Assembly: GCA_945787125.1 (NCBI GenBank)
Contig: CALZHW010000015.1
Location: forward strand, 1-40,581
From: an uncultured Ectothiorhodospiraceae bacterium
Lineage (GTDB): Bacteria > Pseudomonadota > Gammaproteobacteria > S012-40
DNA: 40,581 nt
Reading direction: 5' to 3'
Shown one piece after another: positions 23,000 to 33,200 of this stretch (position 1 is the stretch's first letter; each line of letters starts with the position of its first letter). The translations under genes were made by a program, and so were the position numbers. The notes beneath the pieces are model-generated. The model was not told where the DNA came from and did not search any database. It was given only the letters and a program-made list of their open reading frames with translations.

Positions 23000-24721
23000 A
23001 TGTATTGGAAAACCAAACAATTATTTATACTCTTGCTTGTATTATCTACAGCGCAAGTTTCTGCGCAAACGCAGGATTATTCTCCAACAAAAAGCGAATT
23101 AAAGTTCCTTGAGCAGCACTGGGGAAAAGAAACAATCACTTTACAGGGGAAACCTCCGGCTAACTATTCCTCACTTGAAGCATCTTTGTTTCCTGAATCA
23201 TGTGGACAATGTCATCCACAACAATTTAAAGACTGGCAAAAAAGCTTGCATAGTCAAGCGATGGGACCCGGTGTATTGGGTCAGTTAATTATTATGGAAG
23301 AAGAAGACCCGGAAACAGCCAGAGCGTGTTGGGCTTGCCATACACCGCTCGCCGAGCAACAAAGTGTGTTAAAAATTGAAGGTGAAAATAATTTTCAGAA
23401 AAATATTCATTACAACGAGGAATTACAAAAAAAAGGTTTAATTTGCGCAGCGTGCCACGTGAGAAAACACCAAAGATTTGGACCTCCACCTAAAGTAAAG
23501 AAAGAAAAAAGTGATGAAAACAGCAGTGATTTACCCCATAATGGATTTTCCGCTGAAACTGCATTTACGAAATCCATTTTTTGTAAAAAATGTCATCAGT
23601 TCAATAACAACGGTTATGCGCTTAATGGCAAGTTACTTGAAAACACCTATAACGAATGGATTCAAAGCGAATATGCCAACAAGGGCATTCAGTGTCAAGG
23701 TTGCCATATGCCCGATAGGCAACACCTTTGGCGTGGTATACATGACAAGCAAATGGTGAAAAATGCTTTACGCATTTCCATTAGTGAGCAACAGCAGAAA
23801 CTAAAATCCGGTGAAGAACTAAAAATTTCTATAAAGTTTGAAAATACCGGAGCAGGTCATCATTTCCCAACTTACCTTACACCAAGAATACTTGTTAAGG
23901 GATACATGCAGGATGATGCTCAGCAAATAATTGTGAGCAGTTTGTTGGAAGCAAGTATCGGACGGGAAGTTCCTCTTGATTTGTCTCGAGAGATTTATGA
24001 TACGAGAATTCCAGCAAATGACTTTTTGGTAATTGATTATCAGCAAATAATTGACGAATACAGTCATAACTTAAAAATCGAAGTTATTGTACAACCTGAT
24101 TATTTTTATGAGAAATTTTACCGTTCCATGCTGGATAATAACTCGGCGGGGAAAGGGAAGCAATTGATTGAGGAAGCATTAACAAAGGCAAGCTCATCTG
24201 AATATATGCTTTTTGAACAGACTATCCCTATTAACCGTGTTGCCGGTAATAACGCAATAGCCAGAAAACCATTTTCAATGTCAAGCTCTGCAGCAATTAA
24301 TCCTGAAGAAGGCATTGATTGGAATGAAAATAATATTCAATGGTATTCGTATAAAGAAGGCCTACAAAAAGCAAAGCAAACAAACAAGCCAATAATGTTG
24401 ATTTTTTATGCGGATTGGTGCCCTACTTGCCATGCGTATAAGAATATATTTTATAGAGATAAAATACAGAGAGCGGCGAATAAAATGATAATGATACGCG
24501 TTAATGTTGATGATAACCCCGATATTAGCGAGCATTATGATGATGTTGGAAGTTACGTACCTCGAACATTTGTACTTGACCCACAGGGAAATAAAATAAA
24601 TATAAGTCGATATATTACGCATAAATTTAAGCATTTTATCCAAGACAATGAGCCCGAAGTATTTCTTACACTAATGGAAAATGCATCCATTATTACTGAA
24701 AGTTCTTTGCGAAATCGTTGA
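23000..24721 (+). CDS. Five-haem cytochrome c fused to a thioredoxin-like domain
   Basis: 573 residues. The ATG at 23000 is used because the upstream in-frame TTG at 22964 lies inside the terminator; it gives a Sec signal (LFILLLVLSTAQVSAQ). Haem motifs CxxCH at residues 68, 110, 149, 195 and 232 (CGQCH, CWACH, CAACH, CKKCH, CQGCH), with additional His for axial ligation, as in cytochrome c554/c-type multihaem proteins. Residues 255-430 form a beta-rich domain, then 445-560 a thioredoxin fold with ADWCPTCHAYKN (Cys474/Cys477) and YVPRTFVLDPQGN carrying the cis-Pro region, like DsbD-gamma/thioredoxin_7. A periplasmic electron-transfer protein that links haem electrons to a dithiol is a reasonable inference. 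The neighbouring Cys-rich NPC proteins are obvious candidate thiol partners. Confidence 0.92.
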   Translation: MYWKTKQLFILLLVLSTAQVSAQTQDYSPTKSELKFLEQHWGKETITLQGKPPANYSSLEASLFPESCGQCHPQQFKDWQKSLHSQAMGPGVLGQLIIMEEEDPETARACWACHTPLAEQQSVLKIEGENNFQKNIHYNEELQKKGLICAACHVRKHQRFGPPPKVKKEKSDENSSDLPHNGFSAETAFTKSIFCKKCHQFNNNGYALNGKLLENTYNEWIQSEYANKGIQCQGCHMPDRQHLWRGIHDKQMVKNALRISISEQQQKLKSGEELKISIKFENTGAGHHFPTYLTPRILVKGYMQDDAQQIIVSSLLEASIGREVPLDLSREIYDTRIPANDFLVIDYQQIIDEYSHNLKIEVIVQPDYFYEKFYRSMLDNNSAGKGKQLIEEALTKASSSEYMLFEQTIPINRVAGNNAIARKPFSMSSSAAINPEEGIDWNENNIQWYSYKEGLQKAKQTNKPIMLIFYADWCPTCHAYKNIFYRDKIQRAANKMIMIRVNVDDNPDISEHYDDVGSYVPRTFVLDPQGNKINISRYITHKFKHFIQDNEPEVFLTLMENASIITESSLRNR

Positions 24722-24734
24722 ATCTAAACTACCC

Positions 24735-25035
24735 TGCCCCGAATATGATGCCATTGAAGATGCACCTTGCTCGGGGATTCGGAAACACTATGTTCCCTGG
24801 GCGCGGTTACTCAAGCGTGTATTCACCAACAATAGGCGCTTTAGGTGATATTGATATTGAACGGTGCCCTCATTGCAGTGGCAAGCTAATAATCACCGCT
24901 CCTGCGCATCCATATGCTCGCGGCATAAGTGCGTCCATACACAAAATGGCGGCTATCGAAGATCCGGCTATTATTGTAAAAATTCCACAACAATTAGGGT
25001 TGCCCACAAGTATTAATGCCAAGAGAACTGGCTAG
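24735..25035 (+). pseudogene. Remnant of an IS91-like transposase C-terminus
   Basis: One frame gives IRKHYVPWARLLKRVF (about 24779-24826), the next gives DIDIERCPHCSGKLIITAP, then AAIEDPAIIVKIPQQLGLPT. Together they match the C-terminal end of Y2 (IS91/ISCR-type) transposases: YVPWA-x-LL-x-RVF, CPHCGG-x-L, IEDP-x2-I-x-I-x3-LGLP. The frame change near 24830 and an insertion between TAP and AAIEDP show decay. The catalytic domain is absent. It directly abuts the cytochrome stop codon. Confidence 0.8.
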
Positions 25036-25756
25036 CTATCACAGCTTTTTCGAACCCACTAACTAATCCAGACCTGTCAACATTGTGACTCCCTTTGAGA
25101 GTGTCAAAAGCACCCTTGGCCACGGAAAATTAATCGGGCCAAATTGAAGAATTATTAACCGTCAATTTCAACTAACTGTTATTTGTCACGTGACAACGCC
25201 ACTCATATGGGTGAATATTTAGCCGGAATGGCCGATATTTTCTGCCAGTACCCGAAAAAAAACTTTTGATTTTTTACTTATAGGTGTTTAATACTTCCTA
25301 TACCCGTTCAGGTGTTAATCAGTTTTCATCGACCCATAAGAGCCATCAGTAGATTAGACTGAACCAGTTCAGATGTACCCGACAGGTTTAACTGTTTCGC
25401 ACGGCCTGTTTTCGTTAATCAAGACACTCGAATAGAATAGTTTTTGAAAATCAATAAACCGATTATGATTAATCAAAATTATTACCAACCATTAATGCAT
25501 TGAGGTTTATCAAGAGAGAGATTGGTGTCAATATTAAATAATCTCACGTGCAGATATATGTTTTTCTTTAAAGTGGCTATAGTTACTAAAGAGAAATTAA
25601 AAAGGAACAGGTGAGGATAATTCGAATAACCCAAGGTCCTTTTTTGTTCTTTTCTCATGTAGGCACATAAACTTCACAGTATCGTTGTTCTGTGGAATTG
25701 TGTCATCAAAGGTGATTATACAAATGGGTGTACAGAGTAGACAGGGGGGTGTACTC
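25036..25756. promoter_or_regulatory. Long region upstream of the barrel/efflux operon with candidate operator
   Basis: 720 bases without a gene. CTGAAC-CA-GTTCAG (25359-25372) is a perfect 6+6 inverted repeat, and its right half-site extended as GTTCAGATGT recurs as GTTCAGGTGT at about 25306-25315. Placed 385 nt before the first gene of the efflux operon, it is a candidate repressor site. The left part (25200-25260) may hold old IS-end sequence. Confidence 0.4.
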
Positions 25757-26635
25757 ATGCAAGCAAAAACAAGTGGAATTGCACATTCCTGTTTTGCTTT
25801 TATTACGGTATTCGTATCTTCAAGTTATGGCGCTGAATCTTTGCTACCCTCTACGCCTCCGATGGCAAAGATAGGTTTTACCACAACAGCTAGTGCGCAG
25901 GTTGAGAATAGAACTAACAACGCTGAAATATCAGCCCATGAATTGGACGCGTCGGCAAACTTTGCCAGTCATGAGTTTTCTTCTGTGAAATTAGTATTTG
26001 GTGCGCATTACAAATTCACTCGTTACAATTTGGACAACCTCAATGCGGACAAAGATTTGTACGTTATCGAGGTGCCAATTCGGTTTATAAGACAATTCGG
26101 AAAGTGGAATGTTATCACCAATGTTACACCTGGCATTCATTCTGATTTTGAAGAAATTGATGACGATGATTTTACTGTGACTGGTTTGCTGCGTGCATCT
26201 TATCAGCAATCCGATGAAACATCCTGGGTTGTCGGTGTAGGGGTTGACCGTAGTTTTGGCGATAGTCAGGCCTACCCTGTTGTAGGGATTCGCTATGCGC
26301 CCGACGAGCATTGGCGTTTTGATCTAATTTTCCCCCGGTTAAGTATCAACTATGCTCTTTCTTCACGAACTTTTTTCTTTTGGAATGTGCTCCCTGCCGG
26401 TGATAAATGGGATGTGGAAGTAGACGCCATTGACAAAGAGTTTAATGTGACGACTAAGGCGATTCGAATCTCTATCGGTGCAGAAATCAACTTAAGCGAA
26501 CATGCCTGGTTACGTATTGAAGCAGGCAGGGAAGTGAATCGCTCTATTGAATTAGTGAATGACAACGGCGCAGCATTCGATTTAAGTTTCGAGGATGTAA
26601 ACTTCGCTGGTATTAATATCTTATACCGTAGGTAA
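25757..26635 (+). CDS. Outer-membrane beta-barrel protein (DUF6268-like)
   Basis: 292 residues from the ATG at 25757, chosen because GGGGGG precedes it and a signal (GIAHSCFAFITVFVSSSYGAES) follows; the frame is open 72 nt further. The mature part alternates short strands with aromatic ends (FSSVKLVFGAHYKFTRYNL, TSWVVGVGVDRSFGD, HWRFDLIFPRLSINYALSSRTFFFWNVL, AWLRIEAGREVNRSIEL) and ends INILYRR, as expected for a barrel of about 12-14 strands with a terminal aromatic strand. It is 41 nt upstream of the TolC-fusion gene on the same strand and probably in the same operon, so a role in the outer-membrane side of the efflux function is possible. Confidence 0.8.
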   Translation: MQAKTSGIAHSCFAFITVFVSSSYGAESLLPSTPPMAKIGFTTTASAQVENRTNNAEISAHELDASANFASHEFSSVKLVFGAHYKFTRYNLDNLNADKDLYVIEVPIRFIRQFGKWNVITNVTPGIHSDFEEIDDDDFTVTGLLRASYQQSDETSWVVGVGVDRSFGDSQAYPVVGIRYAPDEHWRFDLIFPRLSINYALSSRTFFFWNVLPAGDKWDVEVDAIDKEFNVTTKAIRISIGAEINLSEHAWLRIEAGREVNRSIELVNDNGAAFDLSFEDVNFAGINILYRR

Positions 26636-26676
26636 TAATAAAAATACACTAAGACCAACAAGGAGGGACCAAATCG

Positions 26677-29109
26677 ATGGGACAGGGGCTTACTAACCGA
26701 ATACTACGTGATTTTGTTAGCGCAATGGCCATCAAGCGCATCTTCATTCTTATTTTCCCATTGATATTTCTTTCATTAGCGAGTATGCCGCTCGCTATGG
26801 CAGCTCGTCTACCGGTGATTAATATTGCTATTGTCTTTGACGGTCCTGCACCTGAAGGCGCAAATAATGAAAGCCAACTCGTGAAACAAGAATTACTTGC
26901 ACTGACCGAGGGTGAGTTCGATGTACGCTTTCCCGATGAGCTACTTGTGCGGGGTGACTGGACACGTAGCAGTATTAAAGTAGCCCTGGTGAAACTCTTG
27001 CGTGATTCCAATGTCGATCTGATTCTTGCGCTAGGCCCCGTCGCTTCCGATATTGCGGCGCATCAATCAAATCTGTCAAAACCCGTGATCGCTACGGTGA
27101 TCATTGATGCCAAGCTGCAGAATATTCCCGTAAGTAAAGGGACTAGCGGTATACACAATCTCAATTACCTCAGCGCCTTTCGCAGTGTTGAGCGTGATAT
27201 TGCCGCTTTTCTGGCTATCAAGCCTTTTAAAAAACTAGTGGTGTTGGCAACAGGCACCACCTTGGAAGGCATTCCGCAATTGCAGGCTAAGGGACGTCAG
27301 ATTGCAGAAACCGCGGGTATCGAAATCGCAATGATTCAATTTGGGAGATTTGCCCAAGAGGCTTTAAAAAAACTACCGGTTGATACGGATGCTGTTTACA
27401 TCACGCCGAATCCACACATGACAGCGATGGAATTACAACGCTTGGCACAGGGATTGATTGACCGCCGCCTACCAAGTTTTTCTTATTTGGGCAGAAGAGA
27501 TGTCGAGCAAGGACTATTAGCAAGCATTGCCACCGAAGCGGATACCTTGCGCTTTGCACGCCGAATTGCACTCAATGTGCAGCGTATCCTATTGGGTGAA
27601 GATGCCGCTCAATTACCTGTGGCATTTTCACAAAGTGAGCATTACACCATTAATATGGCAACGGCACGGGCTATTGATGTATGGCCGAACTGGGACATCC
27701 TTGCTGAGGCGGTATTATTAAATGAAGAAATCACCGATGTCTCTCGTCGTCTAAGTCTGGAAAAGGTGGCACATGAAGCCACTGAGGTAAACCTGGATTT
27801 GAAAGCTGGGGAACGAGAGTTAGCAGCTGGTGCACAAAATGTGCGCCAGGCACGTTCCAAGTTTTTGCCTCAGTTGGATGTTGCCGCCCAGGGATTGATC
27901 ATTGATGAGGATCGTGCCCAATCAAGTTTTGGTAGTCAGGCACAGCGCACGACCTCAGGTTCTCTCACTGGCAGTCAAGTGATCTATTCCGAAAAAACCC
28001 GGGCGAATCTAGAGATACAAAACCACCTGCAAGATGCGCGTGTACAGGGTTATGACAGCCTTTCTCTGGATGTGGTTCAAGAGGCAACTATCGCGTATCT
28101 GAATGTGTTGCGTGCCAAAACCTTTGAAGGTATCCAGAAAGAAAACCTGCGGGTAACCCGTTCCAACCTAGAGCTAGCGCGTATCCGTCAGTCCATCGGT
28201 CATTCCGGACCGGCCGAGGTGTACCGGTGGGAAAGCGAGGCAGCCATTAATCGACAGAATTTGCTCAAAGCCGAAGCACAGCGGCGGCAGGCGGAAATCG
28301 TATTAAATCGTGTGCTCAACCGTCCACAGGAAGAACCATTCATTGCCGAGGATGCCGTGATCGATGATCCTGTCTTGCTGGCAAGTGATAAACGAGTATT
28401 AGGCTTTACCAGAAATCCAAGGGATTTTGCCTTGTTTCGTGACTTCATGGTGCGCGATGGGTTGGACCGTTTTCCGGATTTGCAACAGCTCGATGCTACA
28501 ATCTCCGCCCAACAACGAACGTTGGCGTCAGCGCGAAGTGCCTTCTGGTCGCCCGACATTATAGTACAGGCCGGCGTGACCGAGACCTTCAACAAAAGTG
28601 GTGCCGGTGCAAACGTTTCATCTCCCTTTGGTGGAAGTAAGAACGATACCGACTGGAATATTGCACTGGTTGCCAAACTACCTTTGTCTACTGGAGGTTC
28701 GCGTCGTTCCGATGCGAGTAAGGCCCGTGAGACTCTATTTCAGTTACAAATCGAACGCCGTGCTGTGGCCGAACGTATAGAAGCAAGCATACGTAATGCA
28801 ATCCATCAGTTGGGTGCATCCCACGGTAGTATTGCTTTATCAGGGAAGGCGGCATTAGCGGCACAGAAAAACATGGAGCTAATTACAGAAGCTTACTCCC
28901 AAGGCACGGTATCCAACATTCAATTAATCGATGCACAACAGGTGGCATTGGTGGCAAGGCTTGGTGCTGCGGATGCGCGTTATCAATTCCTGATCGATTT
29001 AATGAACACACAGCGAGCCACAGGAAGATTCAGTTTCTTCATGAGTGAAGCCGAACGGGCAGACTGGTTTAATCGTCTACAAGCATTTTTTGCGGAGGCT
29101 AAAAAATGA
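26677..29109 (+). CDS. Fusion of an ABC-type periplasmic binding domain with TolC-family outer membrane factor
   Basis: 810 residues; normal TolC-type proteins have about 450-490. Signal peptide KRIFILIFPLIFLSLASMPLAMAA. Residues 48-345 are a type-1 periplasmic-binding fold of the ABC_sub_bind type (VINIAIVFDGP, VDLILALGPVASDIAAHQSNLSKPVIATVI, KKLVVLATGTTLEGIPQ, DAVYITPNPHMTAMELQRLAQGLIDRRLPSFSYLGRRDVEQGLLASI). Residues 360-805 are an OEP/TolC domain: long coiled coils (NLDLKAGERELAAGAQNVRQARSKFLPQLDVAAQG, AYLNVLRAKTFEGIQKENLRVTRSNLELARIRQSIGHSGPAEVYRWESEA), two structural repeats. Strong AAGGAGG 10 nt before the ATG. It overlaps the adaptor gene by 4 nt (ATGA). A pump whose exit duct carries its own ligand-binding domain is unusual. 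Confidence 0.92.
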   Translation: MGQGLTNRILRDFVSAMAIKRIFILIFPLIFLSLASMPLAMAARLPVINIAIVFDGPAPEGANNESQLVKQELLALTEGEFDVRFPDELLVRGDWTRSSIKVALVKLLRDSNVDLILALGPVASDIAAHQSNLSKPVIATVIIDAKLQNIPVSKGTSGIHNLNYLSAFRSVERDIAAFLAIKPFKKLVVLATGTTLEGIPQLQAKGRQIAETAGIEIAMIQFGRFAQEALKKLPVDTDAVYITPNPHMTAMELQRLAQGLIDRRLPSFSYLGRRDVEQGLLASIATEADTLRFARRIALNVQRILLGEDAAQLPVAFSQSEHYTINMATARAIDVWPNWDILAEAVLLNEEITDVSRRLSLEKVAHEATEVNLDLKAGERELAAGAQNVRQARSKFLPQLDVAAQGLIIDEDRAQSSFGSQAQRTTSGSLTGSQVIYSEKTRANLEIQNHLQDARVQGYDSLSLDVVQEATIAYLNVLRAKTFEGIQKENLRVTRSNLELARIRQSIGHSGPAEVYRWESEAAINRQNLLKAEAQRRQAEIVLNRVLNRPQEEPFIAEDAVIDDPVLLASDKRVLGFTRNPRDFALFRDFMVRDGLDRFPDLQQLDATISAQQRTLASARSAFWSPDIIVQAGVTETFNKSGAGANVSSPFGGSKNDTDWNIALVAKLPLSTGGSRRSDASKARETLFQLQIERRAVAERIEASIRNAIHQLGASHGSIALSGKAALAAQKNMELITEAYSQGTVSNIQLIDAQQVALVARLGAADARYQFLIDLMNTQRATGRFSFFMSEAERADWFNRLQAFFAEAKK

Positions 29110-30206
29110 AAATAGTTTGCACGATACCAATATTCTTAAGCGTACTATTTATTCTTCCGGCATGCAGTACTCAGGAAGATGCGACTGCCGAAGCCCCTAT
29201 TCGGCCGGTACGTTACGAACAAGTTTCTATCGCTGGTGAAGGCCGTATGCGCAGCTTTTCTGGAACAGCTCAAGCCAGTACTGAATCCAAGATCAGTTTT
29301 AAGGTAGGTGGCACCATCAAACAAGTAGCGATTAAGGTGGGGGACCGGGTGAATAAGGGCAATACGATTGCCACTTTGGACACCAAGGACTTTGAACTCC
29401 AGATGCAGCAGGCTGATGCCTCATTGCAACGGTCACAGGCAGAGGAAAGAAATGCCAATGCCCGCTATACCCGCACCCGTCAGCTTTATGAAACCAATAG
29501 CGTATCGCGAAATGATTTGGACGCGGCCCGAGCAGCATCAGAGTCGGCACGGGCGTCGGTAAAGTCAGCGGAAAAACAACTTGAGCTGGTGAGGCGACAG
29601 CTCTCCTATACCAAGGTTTCTGCATCGGGTGCCTGTTCGGTGGCGACAGTTAATGTGGAAGAAAATGAAAACATCCAGGCAGGATCAATAATTGCTGTGC
29701 TCAACTGCGGTGACCAAAAAGAAGTACAGGTAGGTGTATCGGAGGGATTTATCACTCGTATCCATGTTGGTGATGCCTGTCGCGTTCAGTTCGATGCATT
29801 GGTGGGTAAGGTCTTTGCGGCAACTGTCACAGAAGTCGGTGTCTCCACATCCAAAAGCAGCAGCACCTTTCCTATTACCGTGGTATTGGATAAGCCGGAT
29901 CCGGCAGTGCGTACCGGCATGACCGCCGAGGTAGGGTTTCGAATTGCCGGTGATGGTGAGCAAATTACTGTGCCAGCTTTTGCTGTGGGTGAAGACCGCC
30001 AGGGCCGCCATGTGTTTGTTGTTACCCCGGGTGAACAGGGCTTGGCTACTGTCCAGCGCCGAGCGGTGTCGGTAGGTGAGTTAACCGACAAAGGCATTCT
30101 TATCAGTCATGGTCTGCAGGATGGGGAATTGATTGTTACCGCCGGTGTTAGCCGTATTATTGATGGCCAAACGGTACGTCTGCCAAGTCTGGATGGTAAT
30201 AAGTAA
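29106..30206 (+). CDS. RND efflux periplasmic adaptor lipoprotein (MFP/HlyD family)
   Basis: 366 residues. Lipobox ILPAC (Cys20). Order: beta-barrel strand (VRYEQVSIAGEGRMRSFSGTAQ), first lipoyl half (KISFKVGGTIKQVAIKVGDRVNKGNTIATLDTKDFELQ), coiled-coil hairpin (QADASLQRSQAEERNANARYTRTRQLYETNSVSRNDLDAARAA), second lipoyl half (YTKVSASGACSVATVNVEENENIQAGSIIAVLNCG), beta-barrel and membrane-proximal domain (FAVGEDRQGRHVFVVTPGEQ). It joins the inner membrane pump to the TolC duct. Overlaps 4 nt with the upstream gene and 1 nt with the RND gene, so translation is coupled. Confidence 0.95.
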   Translation: MKIVCTIPIFLSVLFILPACSTQEDATAEAPIRPVRYEQVSIAGEGRMRSFSGTAQASTESKISFKVGGTIKQVAIKVGDRVNKGNTIATLDTKDFELQMQQADASLQRSQAEERNANARYTRTRQLYETNSVSRNDLDAARAASESARASVKSAEKQLELVRRQLSYTKVSASGACSVATVNVEENENIQAGSIIAVLNCGDQKEVQVGVSEGFITRIHVGDACRVQFDALVGKVFAATVTEVGVSTSKSSSTFPITVVLDKPDPAVRTGMTAEVGFRIAGDGEQITVPAFAVGEDRQGRHVFVVTPGEQGLATVQRRAVSVGELTDKGILISHGLQDGELIVTAGVSRIIDGQTVRLPSLDGNK

Positions 30207-33200
30207 TGAATATTACCCACGCGGCCATTGAAAACAATCGTACTACACTGGTGTTGCTACTTGTGATTCTGGCCGCCGGTATTTCGGCCTACCTGAATAT
30301 GCCCCGGGATTACGATCCGGGCTTCATCATCCGTACTGCTCAGGTCATTACCCATTTCCCTGGCGCCAGTCCCGAACGTGTCGAACTATTGGTTTCCGAC
30401 AAACTGGAAAAAGTCGTGCAGGAAATTCCCGAGCTGGATTTCGTGGTGAGTGAATCACGTACCGGTGTCTCTATCGTTAAAGTCAATATCAAGGAAAGTT
30501 ATACCGAAATGCGTCCCATCTGGGACAAGTTGCGGCGTAAGATCGAAGATGCCATCGGCGATCTGCCGGACGGTGTGCTCGGCCCGTTTGTTAACGATGA
30601 ATTCGGCGACGTATTCGGTACTGTGCTCACCCTCACCGGTGAAGGCTTCAGTTATGCTGAGCTAAAGCAGGTGGCAGATGAAGCGCGGGATGAATTTCTG
30701 CGTATTCCCGAGGCGGCCAAGGTGGAGATCTATGGTGCCCAGGAGGAGCGTATATTTATCGAATACAATAATGCCCGCCTGGCTGAATTGGGGCTGTCAC
30801 CCTACCAATTGATGCAAACCCTCTCCAGTCGCAACATCGTGGTGCCGGGTGGTTATGTCATGCTGGCACCGGAGCGTATTGCCCTGGAACCTAGCGGAAA
30901 TTTCGAGTCGGTGGAGGACGTGCGGCGTACCATTATTCAACTGCCAGGCAGCAAAGAAGTACTCTACCTGGAAGATATTGCCGAGGTATACCGGGGTTAT
31001 GTGGACCCACCCTCAAGCAAGGTTAAATCCTCAGGGATTCCAGCCCTAGGTCTGGCTATCTCCATGCGCGAGGGAAGCAATATCATTGCCTTGGGAGAAA
31101 AGGTCCGCATGGTGTTGGAACGACTACAGGCCGCTTACCCCATTGGTATTGAATTCGATGTCATCACCTTTTCGCCGGATGAAGTGGATAAAAAGGTCAA
31201 AGACTTCGGCGGCAACCTGTTGCAAGCCATTGCAGTTGTAGCCGCGGTGATGTTGCTCAGCCTTGGCTTACGCACCGGTTTGATTGTGGCCACACTGATC
31301 CCCTGCACCATGGTCACGGCACTGCTGGTGATGTCGTTTTTTCATATCGGTTTAGACCAAATTTCCCTCGCAGCATTAATCATCGCCCTTGGCATGTTAG
31401 TGGACAACGGCATTGTCATGACCGAAAGCATTATGGTGCAGATGGCCGCGGGCAAAAAAGTGGTGGACGCCGCCGTGGATTCCGCTACTGAATTGCGTGT
31501 ACCCTTGCTGACATCATCCCTGACCACCGCTGCAGCATTTCTTCCCATTTATCTGGCGGAATCCACCACCGGTGAATACACCGCGCCTTTGTTTAAAGTG
31601 GTAACCATTACCTTGCTTTGTTCCTGGATACTGGCTTTAACGGTGGTGCCGTTAATGTGTGTCCATCTCCTGAAAGTAAAAAAAGAGGAGAGTGGATTCG
31701 ATACACGCTTTTACCGGTGGTATCGGGCTGCGTTGCAGTGGTTATTACACAACCGCTGGCTAACCTTGATCGCGATTGTCGTCATCTTCTTTGTTGCCAT
31801 GTCCGGCATGAAATACATCCCAAATATATTCTTTCCCCCTTCAGACCGGCCCTATTACAAGATGGAACTGAAGTTGCCCATCGGCTCCGCCATCGAGCGA
31901 ACTGAAACGGTGGTAAGAGAAATTGAAGGTTTTATCAAATCCGACCTTCTAGCCAGTGAAACTAAGGCGGGTATAACAAACTGGGTAAGCTATATCGGTT
32001 CTGGAGGACCGCGATTCCTGTTAACCCATAGTCCCGAGCCACTTAGTCCCCATTATGGCCTGCTGATTATCAACACCACCTCGTCGGCGGTCATCAGCGA
32101 GCTCATGACACAATTGGATCGTTACACCTTCGATCATTTCCCCGACCTAGTGGTTACCCTCAAGCGTTTTGAAAATGGGGCACCCATTGAAAATCCTGTG
32201 GAAATCCGGCTGTCCGGTAAGGACACCGATAAATTGTTTACCCTGGTGGATCAGGTCAAAGCAAAAATGGCAGTGATTCCTGGTGTGAAAAACGTCAGTG
32301 ATGATTGGGGGCGGCAGACTAAAAAGCTGTTGGTGAAGATCAATCAAGCCCGCGCCCGCCGGGCTGGTGTGAGCAGCCAGGATATCGCCATATCATTACA
32401 AACCGGTTTAAGCGGACTGGAGCTGACCCAGTACCGTGAAGGTGATCAAATCATCCCTGTAGTGATGCGTTCGGTCGCGGCGGACCGTCAGGATATCGGT
32501 AAACTGGAAACCCTGGCGGTTTATTCCCAGGCCACGGGCAATTCAGTCCCCCTCAAACAAGTGGCGGACATCGAAGTATTATGGCAGCCGGCCAAGATCC
32601 TGCGCCGCGACCGCCTCAAGACTGTGAAAGTAGGTGGGCAACTGGAGCCGGGCGTCACGGCAATGAGCGCCTTTGACCAACTTATTCCGTGGCTGGAGAA
32701 AGAACAGGCTACCTGGGAGGTGGGTTACCGCTACGAGCCAGGGGGTGAAATGGAAAGCTCCCAGAAGGCCAACAAATCCATCGGAGAAAAATTGCCAGTG
32801 GCCGCCTTTATTATCATGATCCTGCTGGTAGCTCAGTTCAATTCAATCCGGCGGCCGCTTATTATTTTGGCGACCATCCCCTTGGGGATAGTGGGTGTGG
32901 TCATTGGTTTGCTGGTGGCCCGTTCCTATTTTGGTTTCATGACCTTGTTGGGGATCATCTCTCTGGCCGGTATCGTAATCAACAATGCCATCGTATTATT
33001 GGAACGCATAAAAATGGAAATCGAAGTCAATGGTCTCAGTCCCCAATACGCAATTATTGAGGCGGCCCAGCGTCGCATGCGGCCGATCCTGCTGACGACG
33101 GCAACAACCGTATTGGGCATGCTCCCTCTTTATTTAGGCGGCGGTGAAATGTGGGAACCCATGGCGGTGGCGATCATGGCGGGCTTGTTATTTTCCACCA

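Noticed and set aside
24417..24431. CPTCH as a sixth haem-binding site in the cytochrome
   Set aside because: Context ADWCPTCHAYKN in a beta-alpha-beta setting is that of a thioredoxin active site.
30450..32347. Several antisense or out-of-frame open frames in the RND gene
   Set aside because: They are by-products of the GC-richer coding sequence; none has a ribosome site or family pattern.
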